64,000 nt of DNA, from positions 682,001 to 746,000 of the forward strand of contig NC_090012.1 of NCBI RefSeq assembly GCF_036417845.1, given 5' to 3'. The position numbers and the translations under genes were made by a program. Origin of the DNA: Apteryx mantelli. Lineage: Eukaryota; Chordata; Aves; Apterygiformes; Apterygidae. The notes under the pieces were generated by a model, which was not told the origin of the DNA, did no database searches, and was given only the letters and a program-made list of their open reading frames with translations. This document shows positions 47,085-59,800 of this stretch, one piece after another (positions within the stretch are counted from its first letter, which is position 1; each line of letters opens with the position of its first letter).

Positions 47085-47640
47085 CCCCCCCCGGATCCCC
47101 AACCCCGCTTGAGCGGGGGGCAACGGCAGCCCTGGGGTGCCCCGGGGGGGGGGGGGGGCACGATGACCCTGGGGCTCCCTAGGAGCTGCGGGGGGGGGCA
47201 CGGTGACATTAGGATCCCCCCCATCTCCCCAGGAGCTTGGGGGGGGGCCACGGCAACCATGGGGTCCCCTAGGAGCTGGGGTGGGGGGGGGCACAGCGAC
47301 CTTGGGGCCTCCCAGTCCCCCCAGGAGCTGGGGGGCATGGCAACAGGGGGGCCCCCCAAGTCCTTGGGGGGGGTCACAGTGACCCTCGGGGCTCCCTGTC
47401 CCCCCAGGCGCTGGGGGCATGGCAACACTGGGGTCCCCCAGGACCTTGGGGGGGGGGTCACAGTGACCCTGGGGGTCCCCCTGTCCCCCCAGGAGCCAGG
47501 GGGGTCACAACAACCCTGGGGTCTCCCTGTCCCACCAGGAGCCGGGGGGCACGGCAACACTGGGGTACCCCAGGACCTTGGGGGGGTCACAGCGACCCTG
47601 GGGTCTCCCTGTCCCCCCAGCAGCCGGGGGGGGGGGCACG
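47085..47640. repeat. Minisatellite upstream of NAPA containing GGTCACAGTGACC
   Basis: Variable-length units of about 50-75 bases (ggggtcacagtgaccctggg, tccctgtccccccaggagc, ggcacggcaacactggggt). Two units carry the perfect 13-base GGTCACAGTGACC (47372-47384 and 47456-47468); others carry one-mismatch versions (for example near 47586). Confidence 0.85.
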
Positions 47641-50600
47641 GTCCCACTCCCCGCAGGGAGCCGCACAGCTGCGCCCGGCCACGCAGAAGCTCGGGCTTTG
47701 GGGAGTGCAGGGTCCCTGCCAGAACCTGGCTGCGACAGCGTTAAATAAAAGCGTTTTTGTCCTTTTTTCAGGTGCAGCGACAGGCCAGCGTCGGGGCAGC
47801 AGCTCTTCCGGTGCGCTTTCATCCTGCGGTGCTCCGGGGAGGGCCAGGCTCCCGCGGTCCTGCGGGTACCGAATTCACCGAGGATTATTCGGCGACCCCC
47901 GGGTTCCGGCCTCGACTCTGATTGACGTTTTGGGCCTCGATGATGGAGCAGGCTACAACGGATCAAATAACGAGGGAAATTGCTCCGGGTCTGCGGCAAG
48001 AGCGGGCGAAGCGCGTTGGAGCTCGCTCAGGGCCGCGCGCCTGGCCGCTTCCCCGCCGGCCCAGGCTTTCAGTTGCGACACGCACCCGTGCCTCTGCGCG
48101 GCCTCCCCTTCCCTCGTTATACCATAAACCAGCCGGGGAGGATTGCTGCCGCCGCTGTCTTCCTCACTGCGGCCTCTGATTTTTTAGGTGGGCTGGGGTT
48201 TACGGACGTGTTCCGCACGGCGCCGTATGCAAGCCGCGCGCCGAGAAGCCGTCGTTGCCCGAGGTGTCCGGATGTGTTTCCGAGCCGTCCGGGGAAGGCT
48301 CTGCGCTCCTTTCAAAGCGACACCGCTCCTGCCGCAGCTTTGCAAGCGCTGCGACCTCACCACGTCAAGCCGTTAACCCGTTCCAGAGGCGCAGAAGCCG
48401 AGGGCTTCTTTTTTCTCGCTTTAGCGATTTGCAGCCGGGGGAGAGAGCACAGAAACTCAGCAGCCCCGGCACCCTGCTCCAGACTGCGCCCTCCGGGCCA
48501 CCGCCAGCCCCTTTAAAGAGACATTTAACCAAAATCCCATGTTCTCTATTAATTAGCTAGGACCAAGCTTTGGTTTTTATGGACTCGCACAGATTTTAAG
48601 ACCGAAAGGGACTTTCAGCTCATCCAGTCTGACTCACCAAGGACACAAAACGTTATCTTCCTTTTTGAGCTCAGTAAGGCGCGTTTTTCTCCCTCGGGGC
48701 CAAATAAATGTTTTAGACAGCTTTGGTAGGCCACATGTTTAACATATATCTTAGTGCTCTCTAACCATAGTGGGCACAAAACCATACGGCTGCGAGCCAT
48801 ATGGACTGAAGCTGTGGGCTGCATCTTGCCCCCAGGATGCAGGTTCTGGGCTGCTTTTCCAGAAAGGCTTCTATTCGTGACAACAAAATATGCCACTTCT
48901 GTGGCAATTTGTTCTCCTGGCTGAGCACCCACACAGTCGAAGCTGTACCTCATTAGCGGGGCGTGCGGCGGCCCAGCGCGTTCCTAATGTTGCAATAGAC
49001 GGCGATTAATGGGGTTGTTTCTCCACGCTGCCACAAGCAGGTACGGGACCTCTTCCGAACGCAAACCGAGACGCCCTCGGTACGCGCGAGCGAGCCCGAG
49101 CGCCTCCCCAGCCCTCCCCTCCCTTAGCGTATCCCTCTCGCTTCCCAGCACTTCCCCTCCCGGCACGAACTTTTGCGAGGAGCCCTAAATGAATTACTTC
49201 CAGGTGAAAGGGTAGCGCTCCCCTTCTCCCGCACGCCGCGCTCCGCGCTGCCAACAGCCCTCCAGCCCCTGTCGCGCCCATGCTAACAAAGGCGTGAGTA
49301 TACGACCGCCTCGGTCCGCTCGCTTCTCCATCTGTCTAAGCTTGCTTTCGGTCCGTGCACCTCAGTGCGTTTTTTTTCCTTCAGCACGCGCTGAACACGA
49401 TGCCTATAGCTGACAGCTTTTCAGGGCAGGGGAGGCGAAACGCCAACCGGCAGAGCGAATTAGCCTGCGGAACGGTTTTCAGGCAGGAATCCCCCTGAAC
49501 AGAGCGTCTGCCTACGGCCGGCTGGAGGGTTTTAAGCGTGACGTCACCAGAGGGGTTATTTCCATCGCCATCCGGCGCTGCCTTCAGCCGCGCGATGTGA
49601 CTCTCCGTGGCGTTGCAGCAGCCCGGCCGCGCGCGCGGCGCGTCCCCCCCCTCTTCCGAACGCTCCCCAGAGTTAAACAAAGCGACCGCAGGAACCAACG
49701 GCTGCAGCGGGCAGCCCGAAACGATGAGGCAATTCAAAGCGAGGGAGCTAAGCTAGGATTTAAGGACAATCTCCCGACAAGCAGGCTCGGGCAGGTGCAA
49801 TCCACGCAGAAACCACTTGGCAGCCTGCAAAAAAAAAAACGCCTTTGCTTTCCACCTCTCGCTGCCAGAGCGGGTGACCTTGCTGGCACAGATTTTTGTC
49901 ACGTCTGTTGCCAGATGAGCGATTCCTTCCAGAGGTAAAACACAGAACAGGCGTCCCCAGCCACCCGAGAGACGCGCTGTAGCTTGACACACAGCTATCC
50001 AGCTCGCCTGCAAGAAGCGCGTACAGCAGCTTTTTTTTATTTTATACACGAAACAACCAGTTCCTTCTTTACTAAAACCCATGCCTGAGCGATACATAAA
50101 TCTCCGGTTTCTGATGCCTTCAAGGGCTTCCTGGTCTTAAAGCCCGGTGCCAGGCAGCCCCTGCCCTCTGCACCGCGTGCTGCAGTGCAGAGGTAGATCC
50201 CAGCTCTCGGAAGATTCCACAAGCAGCTGGTGCCTCTCTGCTCACACTCACACTTCCGAAGAGGAATAAAGAGGGGAGGTAAGGGAATGACTAAGAAACC
50301 CGTATTTCTCAGCGCATGAATCACTGACAGGAAGCTAGAACAGACTCTCTTTTGCTAATTGGGGGAAAATCAGCCTGCCGGGTCACTGAAGCACGAAGCA
50401 GGAGGTTTCCTTTTCGCTGAACTATATATACACTGTTGCTTTACACCTTTCGGTTTACAGTGCTGTCCAATTTGCTTGGGTTGTTACACCGCCACATTTC
50501 ACTGAAATACTTCAGCGCTAGGCAGATAATATCTTATACTTCTAAGGAAAGGAAATTCCCTGCAGGACAAGAATTACCACAGTAGATCATGCAGAAAGCC

Positions 50601-51087
50601 TAACTAAATTACCATTACAGCTTTTCCCGTCTTGTGCTGGTTTAATCCTAAGTTTTCAAACAAAGGACCTAATCCTGGAAAAGTTTCAGGACCAAAATGC
50701 TGTGAAACTCACAGATGACAGGTAGCGTAGATAACGGCTAATTACTGCACGAGACCCTTGTAAAAACAGCACAGGGCCTTAGATAACGATACCACCACCT
50801 TAGCGTAGCGAAGAACAGTCTGATCGTGCGAGTAACTGCACGGTTTTAATTGCTTAGGTCAGAAGTAGAGGACGACGTCCCTTGTCACAGGAACAGTCAC
50901 ACCTAGCCCACGTTCCAGTGTCTGACGGCAAATACTTAAAGAGAGATTATGTATAAATCGACCCTTTTCCGGTTCTATCTTCTCTGCTTCTAACCCCCAA
51001 CCACTTCTGGATGATGGCATTTAATAGCCACCACCATTATTCTAACGATCCTTATTTTCCCCCCTCCAAACTCTCGCGAAGAACGAA
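47641..51087. other. Intergenic interval between NAPA promoter and BED/hAT gene
   Basis: No protein-like open frame is recognisable. A lone plus-strand AATAAA occurs at 47744-47749. GC content drops across this interval. It must contain the promoter, and perhaps a non-coding first exon, of the plus-strand gene starting at 51088; I cannot place either. Confidence 0.4.
48575..48665. repeat. Possible old interspersed-repeat fragment
   Basis: The stretch around 'gattttaagaccgaaaggga' and 'ctcatccagtctgactcacc' resembles a dispersed motif common in turtle, crocodilian and bird genomes (AAGGCCAGAAGGGACC ... ATCTAGTCTGACC). Recognised from memory; family name not certain. Confidence 0.35.
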
Positions 51088-53529
51088 ATGGCAGATGTAA
51101 ACTCCAAGAGAGCATCTCAGTTCTTGCAGAAATGCGTTAAGCCAGAGGACAACGGAGGAGACCCTCAGCCGAAAGAGGAGATAACGGAAGAACAATCTCT
51201 TCCTGTCATCACCCAGTCCTACCCTCAGACAGTACAAGGTATGTGCATTTCTTTGGCTTTTTCTCAAAAAGATGTAGAAAGCTGTAAACAGCGATATCTG
51301 AACACGGTACTTAAAAGCCGCGTTGTACCAAAGACGCATATAGAAATGCTTTAGAAAGGATTTATACATCAGAAAACATTACCGTGTGCCTCCGGTTTAG
51401 AATGATGAAAGGGACTAAAGAAAGAAGGCTTAAAGGGAGGCTTATATTACATTTTTAGATTACATTGTGCTGCATTTCTCTTCTTCTCAGAGGAAATATC
51501 AATGGTCTTCAACACGTACAATATGGCAGCCAACCTCGGGCCAGCCTCCAGGAGGAAGAGGGAGAAAGGTACCAACCACGACGGCACCAGCACCTCTCTC
51601 TACGTCGACCGTCGGAAGTCCAAGGTGTGGAATTATTACACGAAGCTCGGAGACGCCTACGTCGAGTGCAACGTCTGCAAGAAGCAGCTCTCCTTCCACA
51701 ACAGCACCACCACGATGCGGGAGCACCTGGTGAGGAAGCACAGCATCCGCGACACTTTACTGTCACAGCTCAAAGACGATCAGGCTTCCGAGTCCGACTA
51801 CACGGCTCAGGAAAGCGTTGTGAAGCGGTCCAGGCAAATGACGCCGGAAAACAGCCTGTACCATGCCGCATCCTGCTCGGAACCGAGGACTGACATGATT
51901 CTGGAGCTGGTGCTCGAGATGATATTCCGCGACCTGCACCCTCTTTCCATGGTAAAAGACAAAGGTTTCGGGCTCCTCATCGGGTACTTGGAACCTAGTT
52001 TTACTCTCCCATCGCCTGTGCAGCTCTCCAGCATGTTGTGGCACAGGTACAACGTAGTCAAGCAGCACCTAGAGCACTACTTGCAAACGGCTCAGGCCAT
52101 CGTCGTCTGCGTGGAGTTCTGGGTTTCCCAGCTCAGCCAGACGTACTTGACCATCATGGCTAACTTCATCGACGGGGAATGGCGCCGGGCAAGGTGCATT
52201 ATGGAAACGCAGCAAGTGCACGAAAACAAAGCCGAGGGCTATTTAGGAGAGAAGCTGTACGCTGTCCTGTCCGAATTTGGTTTGTCCAACAAGTCCGTTT
52301 TCTGTGTAATGCACGACAGCCTGCAGAACACGGCAGCAAATTCACAGCAGCTGAAAAACACGTACGGCTGGACCAGCCTGTGCTGCGCTGCTCACACCCT
52401 TCACCTGTGCATCAAGGCCGGGCTGGACGTCGAGCAGGTACAAGAGGCTCTGAGCACCGCTCGGGGCATCGTGAGGTATTTTCAGCAGGATGCAAAAGCC
52501 ACCTGCTCTTTAAACAGTAAGCTAGAAGCCATCAACAAAACCAAGCTGAAACTGGTGATGGACGTGGGGTCTCGCTGGATAACGACGATCGAAATGTGCG
52601 AGAGCCTCCTGGACCTCAAGTGGGCTATCATGTCCGTCCTGGAGGAACATCCCAAGGGCGCAGCGGCCGTTCACAACTTGGCCGACCACCAGTGGAAGCT
52701 CTTGCAGGACCTGGTGCCAGTCATGAGGACAATTAAGATAGCTACTTCGTTCCTGCGCGAGGAGCAGAACGTATCCATATCGTCTCTGATGCCTTGCATT
52801 CATGGGATCGTCGCTGCCATTGGGCAGCAGTCAGAAGAGGCCAGCAGCGTCATCAAGACAGTCGTAGGCAACATAAGGTCAGAGCTGACGCGGCGCTGGG
52901 GCATATCGGAGGACGAGAAAGTGCTGGAAAGCCCAGCAGTTATTGCCTCCTTTTTAGACCCGCGTTTCAAAGAGATGAGGTTTTTGAGCCCCAGCCTGAG
53001 AAGCGAACTACATAAAAGAGTCAAAAATATGCTGTCGCAGGTTTTCAATCACCAGTCTCCATCTGCCACCCATTTTTGGATGCCAAGCTCAGATTACAAA
53101 GCAGAGGGTGGAGAAACAGCTAGCCAGCTGTCTGCTCACAAGGACAGATGCTCAAGCACCCAGTCGCAGAGCATGTACGACATCCTTTTGGGGAAGGACC
53201 CCACCGAGAGCATGCCCGAGATCCACCAGCAGCTGGAAAACTACATTGTGGAGCCCCTCTGCAAACGCAGCACCAACCCCCTGGACTGGTGGAAGAGCAA
53301 CGAGCACCGCTTCCCAGCCGTGGCCAGGCTGAGCAGGCAGTACCTCGCTGTCCCAGCCACGGCTGTGCTGCCCGACCAGGCTTTCGCCGCCAGCGAGAGC
53401 ACCCTGGAACATCGACGGGCGGTCCTGGCGCCTGAGAATCTGGACCAAATCCTATTCTTGCACCAAAACTTTGATTTTTTAGAGTCAATGAGAAACAGCA
53501 ACGAGGCTCGTAACAGGAGTCTGCACTGA
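51088..53529 (+). CDS. BED zinc-finger, hAT-transposase-derived protein (ZBED-like)
   Basis: Two coding exons, 51088-51238 and 51491-53529, join across a GT-AG intron in frame to 729 residues; the first ATG has a good context (GAAATGG). A BED finger lies at about residues 93-135 with C110, C113, H129, H134 (ECNVC then HLVRKH). The rest is a hAT transposase fold: an RNase H-like core with CCAAHTLHLC at about residue 350, and a C-terminal dimerisation region (PATAVLPDQAF, APENLDQILFLHQNF, about 670-710). Acidic residues usual in active hAT enzymes look altered: VEFW where D-x-W is usual, PDQAF where SE-x-F is usual. Together with an intact, intron-containing frame this suggests a domesticated DNA-binding gene rather than an active transposon. 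No terminal inverted repeats were seen. It is a ZBED1/4/6-type relative, but I do not recognise a specific orthologue, and none is known to me between NAPA and ZNF541 in mammals. Confidence 0.85.
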
Positions 53530-54338
53530 CGCGCGTGGAGAAGGGTACGCGGAGGAGCTCTTTCATCGGTCAGCAGGTGTTTACTCGACGTGTCGAGGCT
53601 TTCAGACACTCGGGTGTTGGTCCAACAACCCCACTGCAGCTACCCATCCACGTCAGCGGGAACCAATGCCGAATATTCTTTCGAATTCCTGCCTACGCAT
53701 TTTTGTAATCACTTTGCAATATTCACAGCGAAGAGCGAGCTCGGGAGGGGGTGTAGACACCCCCCACTCCAGGCCGCGCTTTCTTGCCCACCGCGGAGCC
53801 TACAGCCCCAGCATTTTTCGCTCAGGCTCAAAGCATTTGCTCTGTGCTCGAGATCTCCAGGGGACACACGAGAGCCCGGGTCAGGATGAAAGCGCTGAAT
53901 GCATTCAAGGTCTCCTCTAAACAGCTTGACAAACTCAGGCCTAGTCCGTGCCCGAGTGTGTTTTTGCACGTGAACAGCACCGAGTTAAGAACAGGCTCGG
54001 ACACGCGCCGAACTGCCTGTACAGATATACGCCCTGTGACACTGTCGTCCCACGCGGCTATGAAACACAGGCGTGCCAACAATATTAATTCATCCACAAA
54101 CACCCCGTTAATTAACCGCATTGTCTTGCTTTCCGATACCTGCAAAAGGACGGAAGGAACCAGCTTCACCTGGGACAGCGCGTTCTGGGATGTCCTGCGA
54201 CAGAGGGCTGGCCAAACCGAACGCACGGGGATAGCTAGGGCATCCTGTCCGTCCTGCCGGCAACGAACAGGAAAAAAAACCCTACAAGTTATAACTTAAA
54301 CTTGAAAATCACCTCTGAATTTTCCTCCGGGATATGCT

Positions 54339-54344
54339 AATAAA
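54339..54344 (+). terminator. Poly(A) signal AATAAA of the BED/hAT gene
   Basis: A plus-strand AATAAA about 810 bases after the stop at 53529, in AT-rich sequence. It implies a 0.8-kb 3' UTR. Confidence 0.5.
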
Positions 54345-54437
54345 TTATAATTGTAGCAACTCTTTATAAAGCAGAGGTCAGTATGTTAATATATGTATAT
54401 AATTAAGATTATTCAGTGCTGCATCGTCACACTACAC

Positions 54438-54459
54438 TTTTTTTTTTTTTTTTTTTTTT
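54438..54459. repeat. Poly-T tract of 22 bases
   Basis: Uninterrupted T run. It could be the tail of a minus-strand retrotransposed copy, but no flanking element or target-site duplication is recognisable. Confidence 0.6.
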
Positions 54460-56803
54460 AAGGAAACAGTCTGCTGTTTACTGTTCTGCAATTTTATTTC
54501 TGTTGCATTAATGTTAAAACTTTCAGTCCTCAAAACTCCTTTCCTGTCATCAGCAGCCCTGCCAGCAGACTCGAGCAAAGCCGCTCTAGAAGAACGCTGT
54601 CCACCCTGGCTGCCTTTAGCATCACGCAGCAGATCGCTGCACGGGGAAGGTAACACCAGCCTGCACACACGTCGTACACTACTTGTAGTTTATATAGCGC
54701 ACGTTCAAGTAGCACCGGGAGGCCTTTCTCGGGGGCAGGAGCAGCTGAAGCTTTTCCCGCAGTTCCTCCCAAACAACGAAAGTCTTGGCTAAACCATTAT
54801 GCACATGGAGGTCTGCACCAGGTTAACAACAAGGTTCATTTTTTAGTCAGTGTTGACGTTTCTGTGAACAGATGCAGCCTAAATAAGTGGTGGACTTCAA
54901 CAGCACGCCAAGGCAAAGAGAACTGCTGCCAGCGATTTGTTCGAGGCCCATCTTCATGTTCAGAAGGCAGCTGCTTTCCCTTTGAAATCATAAGGGCTAG
55001 AAAAAAGTTTGACTTTTTTTTTTTCTTTTAAATACAAGAATGTAACTTACGAGAAGAGAAGGAACAGAGTTTGTATCCTCTCTGCAAAGCCTCTTTCTGC
55101 TTTGGGTGATCAAGCTTATCGAGGCCCAGACCTGAATATTGCTCTTTCAACGAGAGAATGGAGCGGAGAGTGGGACTGGAATAAAAATTTGTCTGGACTG
55201 AATATCAATATTCAGCCTTGCAAAAATTAAAACAAAACAAAGCCATGAAAATCTTGTGGCCTGGCAACAAAAAGCCTTTTATCCCTCCCAGTGGAGAAAA
55301 GACCCCTTAATTACATTTTATTCATGGAACTCATCAAAACCTCAATTGTAACTACCAAATGCAGTTTAGCAAGGCTGTGTTATTTATGCAAATAAAATAA
55401 CAGACAAATTTGTGCAATAATACACAACTAGATATGGTGCTTTAAATATTATGGAATACTAACACTGAATCTGCTAGATAATTAAGAAGATTTTTGGCAG
55501 ATCAAACGTGTTTGACCGCGTTCTGGTTCTTCTACCATGTTTATCACTATGTCTGAGCACTTCCAGGGACAGAATAGATACAACGACACATCACATGCAG
55601 CTCCTGCTCCATTCCTCACCCTATTGGAAATACCAGGACAGAAATGCCAATAAATTGTACGCCATATTATGCGACGGCAAGATGAAAGAAATGATGTCTG
55701 CATTTGGACTGGAAAGCGAAGGCTGCAGTAGCTACGATGTAATGGGAAATTAGTCCTGAATCAGTCCCGAGACTCAACTGTTTTGTGGTCTCAAGTCCGT
55801 AGAACCTTAACTTCCAAAATCGTTTCAGGATCTGCCTTTACATCTACCTCCACCCGACTGAGAGGAACTGGACCTGCTGAAGCACCTGCTCAGCTACTTC
55901 CTTCAAGACTAATGTTGACGTGGCACGCAGCATTCGGACCACCAACCAAGTATAACAAGTTTTGCTTTAATTATTTATAGTATAACCAGCAAAAGCAGTC
56001 CAAGAACTTTTACATCAAGAACCCCATTTAATAAGCTATGTAGAAAGCACATAAAAAAAAATACACGGATCAGAAGAGTACTATAGTCTAAATCTGAAAT
56101 GCTGTGCATGACTACCACTTTATGGCAAAACAGGATATTAAATACAATGACAATTTCTCATTGATTTCCCTATTCTCTCTCTAACAACCACCAAACCCTG
56201 AAACTGATGGTAAAAAGCAAGGGCTAAGCACATCCAACTTTTCGTTTTAATGGAGGCAAGGGGACTTCTTTAATTAAACAAAAGCAGAAGTAAAGAGCTT
56301 CTAGTATTTGTACAACAGCTATTTTACAGTCATTAACAACTACATATTTTTTTCAACCATGCATAATTGTAATTTAATGCCAGGCATGCATACTTAATTT
56401 AACACACATATCTTTGCAGTGTTGATATAAGTGAGGAACATTTGCTGCCTTCACGTTTCTTTTTGTCAAACTTGACACCAACCATTGGTGCTAAATGCTG
56501 AGAAAACCCAAATAAGCTTTTAAATAATTCTACATACAAAAAGTTGCAGCTTTTCTTCCAGAAATCCTTGAATGTTCTCTGCAGGAACTAAATATTCTCT
56601 GCAGCTTCACTAAGTGCTTTTCTGTGCTAGGAAAAGCTGAGATTGTTTTTTCAGTATTGGTGCAACTACTGCTGTGCTACTGATGGATTAAATTGGAGAG
56701 TGGGGGCAACATCATGTCATCTAACCCTCCTCAGAGCTCAACAACTGCTCAGATGCTAGAAAACGCTTACGTATTTTTTAAACAGAGAAAACTAACCTCC
56801 TTG
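54460..56803. other. AT-rich intergenic interval, includes ZNF541 3' UTR
   Basis: No gene-like frame. Several minus-strand ATTAAA hexamers downstream of the ZNF541 stop (for example 56027-56032) could serve as its poly(A) signal; I cannot choose among them. Confidence 0.4.
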
Positions 56804-59800
56804 CTACTCTGAAACTGGAGTTTCCCAGTTACCACTGGAGGAGGTCAACGTCTGGGTTTCTTCCATCTTTGCTTCATTTTTAAAATGTTTCAAGGGCCAT
56901 TTTATCTTCATGAGTGGCTCCACCTGCTCCTGCAGGCGATGGCACTTCATATGAGCATTTCGACTTTTTATCTTGTCAAATACTCTACAAGTTGGAAAAC
57001 AAACATGAGTTGGTAATTCCTTTCCTAATTAGATAAACACTGCTAAAGCAAGCTTCATTATTTCTACTTCTCTGATTTTCTGTATTTTGCACATTTTGAT
57101 GTATGGTATGTCAAAGTTTCATTTCTTCATTTTGCCATTACCCCCGTTTGTGTGGGACTTTCACGTTTAAAGGGGAAACACATTTAAGTTGAAACTTGGC
57201 TGTAGAGTAAAAACAAAATTGGCAAGAAGGCCAAGGGGCAGGTGTAATCCTCAAACTGCTGTTAGCTCTGTTTGCCCTCTGTGGGCTTTTAAAGTTTGTT
57301 TAAAACTGTTTTCGCCCAAATGAGCAGATCTCTAGAACAATGATTATAGCTACCAATACCTTTCACATTCTCTACATGGAAATGCACACTGATCGTTTGT
57401 ACTTCCAGCCTGGTATGGAGATCCTTTCGGGCTGCAGGATGGACTCCATGTACTGTGGGGCATCTTTTTATAACTCTTTTGCTCTATCTTCATGCCTTCT
57501 TTAGGCAGATAACTGTGCCTTTTGGGGGGGCTGCAAGCAGTCTGTAAATCAGACAACATTTAGTAATTTTTTCTTCTCTTCAAGAAGGTTTGTAGCACAG
57601 TGGTGGAATAGCTAAAGTAAAAGACTAGTTTGAAAAATCTCTAAAATGCCCAGACAATAAGAGCGTATTAAATCCAGAACTAAATTATACTGGCCTAAGT
57701 ATGCCCAGGTGAAATCCTTTGAACACTAAATAGCTGGAGAAAACAAAACCAACACCACACATCTTAATTCAGCTGTTAGGATGGGGCAGAAGCGCAGACC
57801 TTGTAAGGATGGCCCAATACTTATGCTATCCTAAATGAAATGGCACTTTCCTCCATAAAAATTTAAAACAGGTTTACTATGCCTCCAAGTTCCATGGTTA
57901 TCCTGTTTCTATCACAAAAAATACTGCTACTAACCAAATTCCTGCTGACGGGCAAGGAACATTTTAGCAATACCCACGTAGAGTCGTGTAACCAGCAGTT
58001 CCTTTTAGGGAGCACAGACGTGTTACAGAATATCCCTGACAACCAGCAGCAACAAATTTAATGCAACAGGTTTACTAATGTTAGTAATTAGAAGCTGGGA
58101 ATTATCTTATTTAAATCAGCAATGGCGCCAGCACATCAAGGACAAATACTATCTATAAAGATTAACGGCACATTGTACTAATTAACGGTATAACACTCTA
58201 ACTATGAAATACTGCTTTGCTGTTTCAAAATTATTCTGTAGAACTTTACAAGTTTATCAGAGAAGCAGCAGAATAAAATGAGAATGCGTTTGCCACAAGC
58301 TCTCTCTGGGAAGCATGAACTGCCCATTTCATAAAATACTGAAACATCTTTCATTATGGAATTGACCTCTCACAAATCCCCAGCAGTTTTTCTACCTTTT
58401 CTTCAGTCTTTTCTAACTCATTCTTGTCTTTCTTGACCTTTTTTTCTATTACTTGAACTCGACTGCAGTCAAATTTTATTATTTTTTTCCAGATATAGTA
58501 ATATTCAACACACTGGGACACATTCTTAGTCTGAATCTATTAGGAGAAAAACAGAAGCAGTCTATAATGAACATACTGTAGCAGAACACGGAAGAGTCAG
58601 ATACAGAACAAACGCATCTAGCACAGCTTTCCTTTCCCCCCGTTCGCTCCGGTTATCACAGTGGCAAGGGCCATGTCGGTTCCAAGCTACATGCGACTGT
58701 GAAACCAGACAGAAAACAAATCTTCCTCTTCTAAGGAGGCTGTACAAGTAGTGCTGGAAAGGCAAATCCGTACACTTCATGCGGCTGATTAGCATAACGT
58801 TTCATTATTTTAATATGCCTGGTATTTTGTTCTGCTGTAATTATATGTTAGGGCAAATAATGTCTTGTACTGATGTCTTTTAAGCATCAAGAGGCAAAGA
58901 AAATGTTTCAAAGAACAGGATGCTGACAGACAATTCAAAATATTACTTTTTGTGTTAAACCTGTCAACACTAACAGCCCCTGACCAAGAATAATCGGTTT
59001 TCAATGCAAAATTAAAAAAAAAAAAAACAGAAAAGGAAAAAAACAAAAATTAAATTATAGGCTTTTAATGCTAAAAGAAAAAAAGAGATTACAAATTCAC
59101 TCTTGCTGTTATCGCTTTGAACTCATCACCTAAACAAACTGCATCTCTGAACTCCTATAGCTTTGATTTTTTTTGAGAAACCAAAAAAAAACCCCCAACC
59201 CACAGATTATCTTGTATTCTAGTTTTGAAAAAGAATGCAAAAACAGTTTTTGACTTTGTGACCGTGTTTTAGCAATGTCTGGAGCAAACTACCCCACCCA
59301 AGTTAAAACTATCTGGCTCAGTCTGGAAGCTGCTGGCACACATGAAGTGCGGTTAATCAACACAGAACAAAAAAAGAATGGCAAACTGACAATATAGACT
59401 TATCCCCAGATCAATCTCTGTCTAAAGGCTTTACCTTCTTCTGTATCAGGTAAAAATCCTTCTTGTGTATGCAAAAAGCCTTTTTAAACAACTGCCTCTC
59501 AAGTGGTGTCCAAATATCTGAACCTAGTAACAAACAGTAACATGCAAATTATTAGATCACTCGGGAAGCCTAACGGATCGTCATTCCTCGGAAATCAGCA
59601 CAATGTGTTTATTATTCATGTATCTACATCTCTCCCCCCTTCAGAAAACAATTACTGACTACAGCAGTGCATTCACTAGCAGTATTATTGCCAGCATAGT
59701 AAGTATTGCACGCTGTAAAACACAGGCAGGAGTGAAAGGAACACAAGACGGCAGCGAGTACTCGTCACTGCCACATTTCGACATGCTTCTCCCGTTGGGT

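Noticed and set aside
51499-53609. Minus-strand and alternate-frame open frames over the BED/hAT gene
   Set aside because: Shadows of the plus-strand coding frame; they lack homology and the plus frame has a clear BED and hAT signature.
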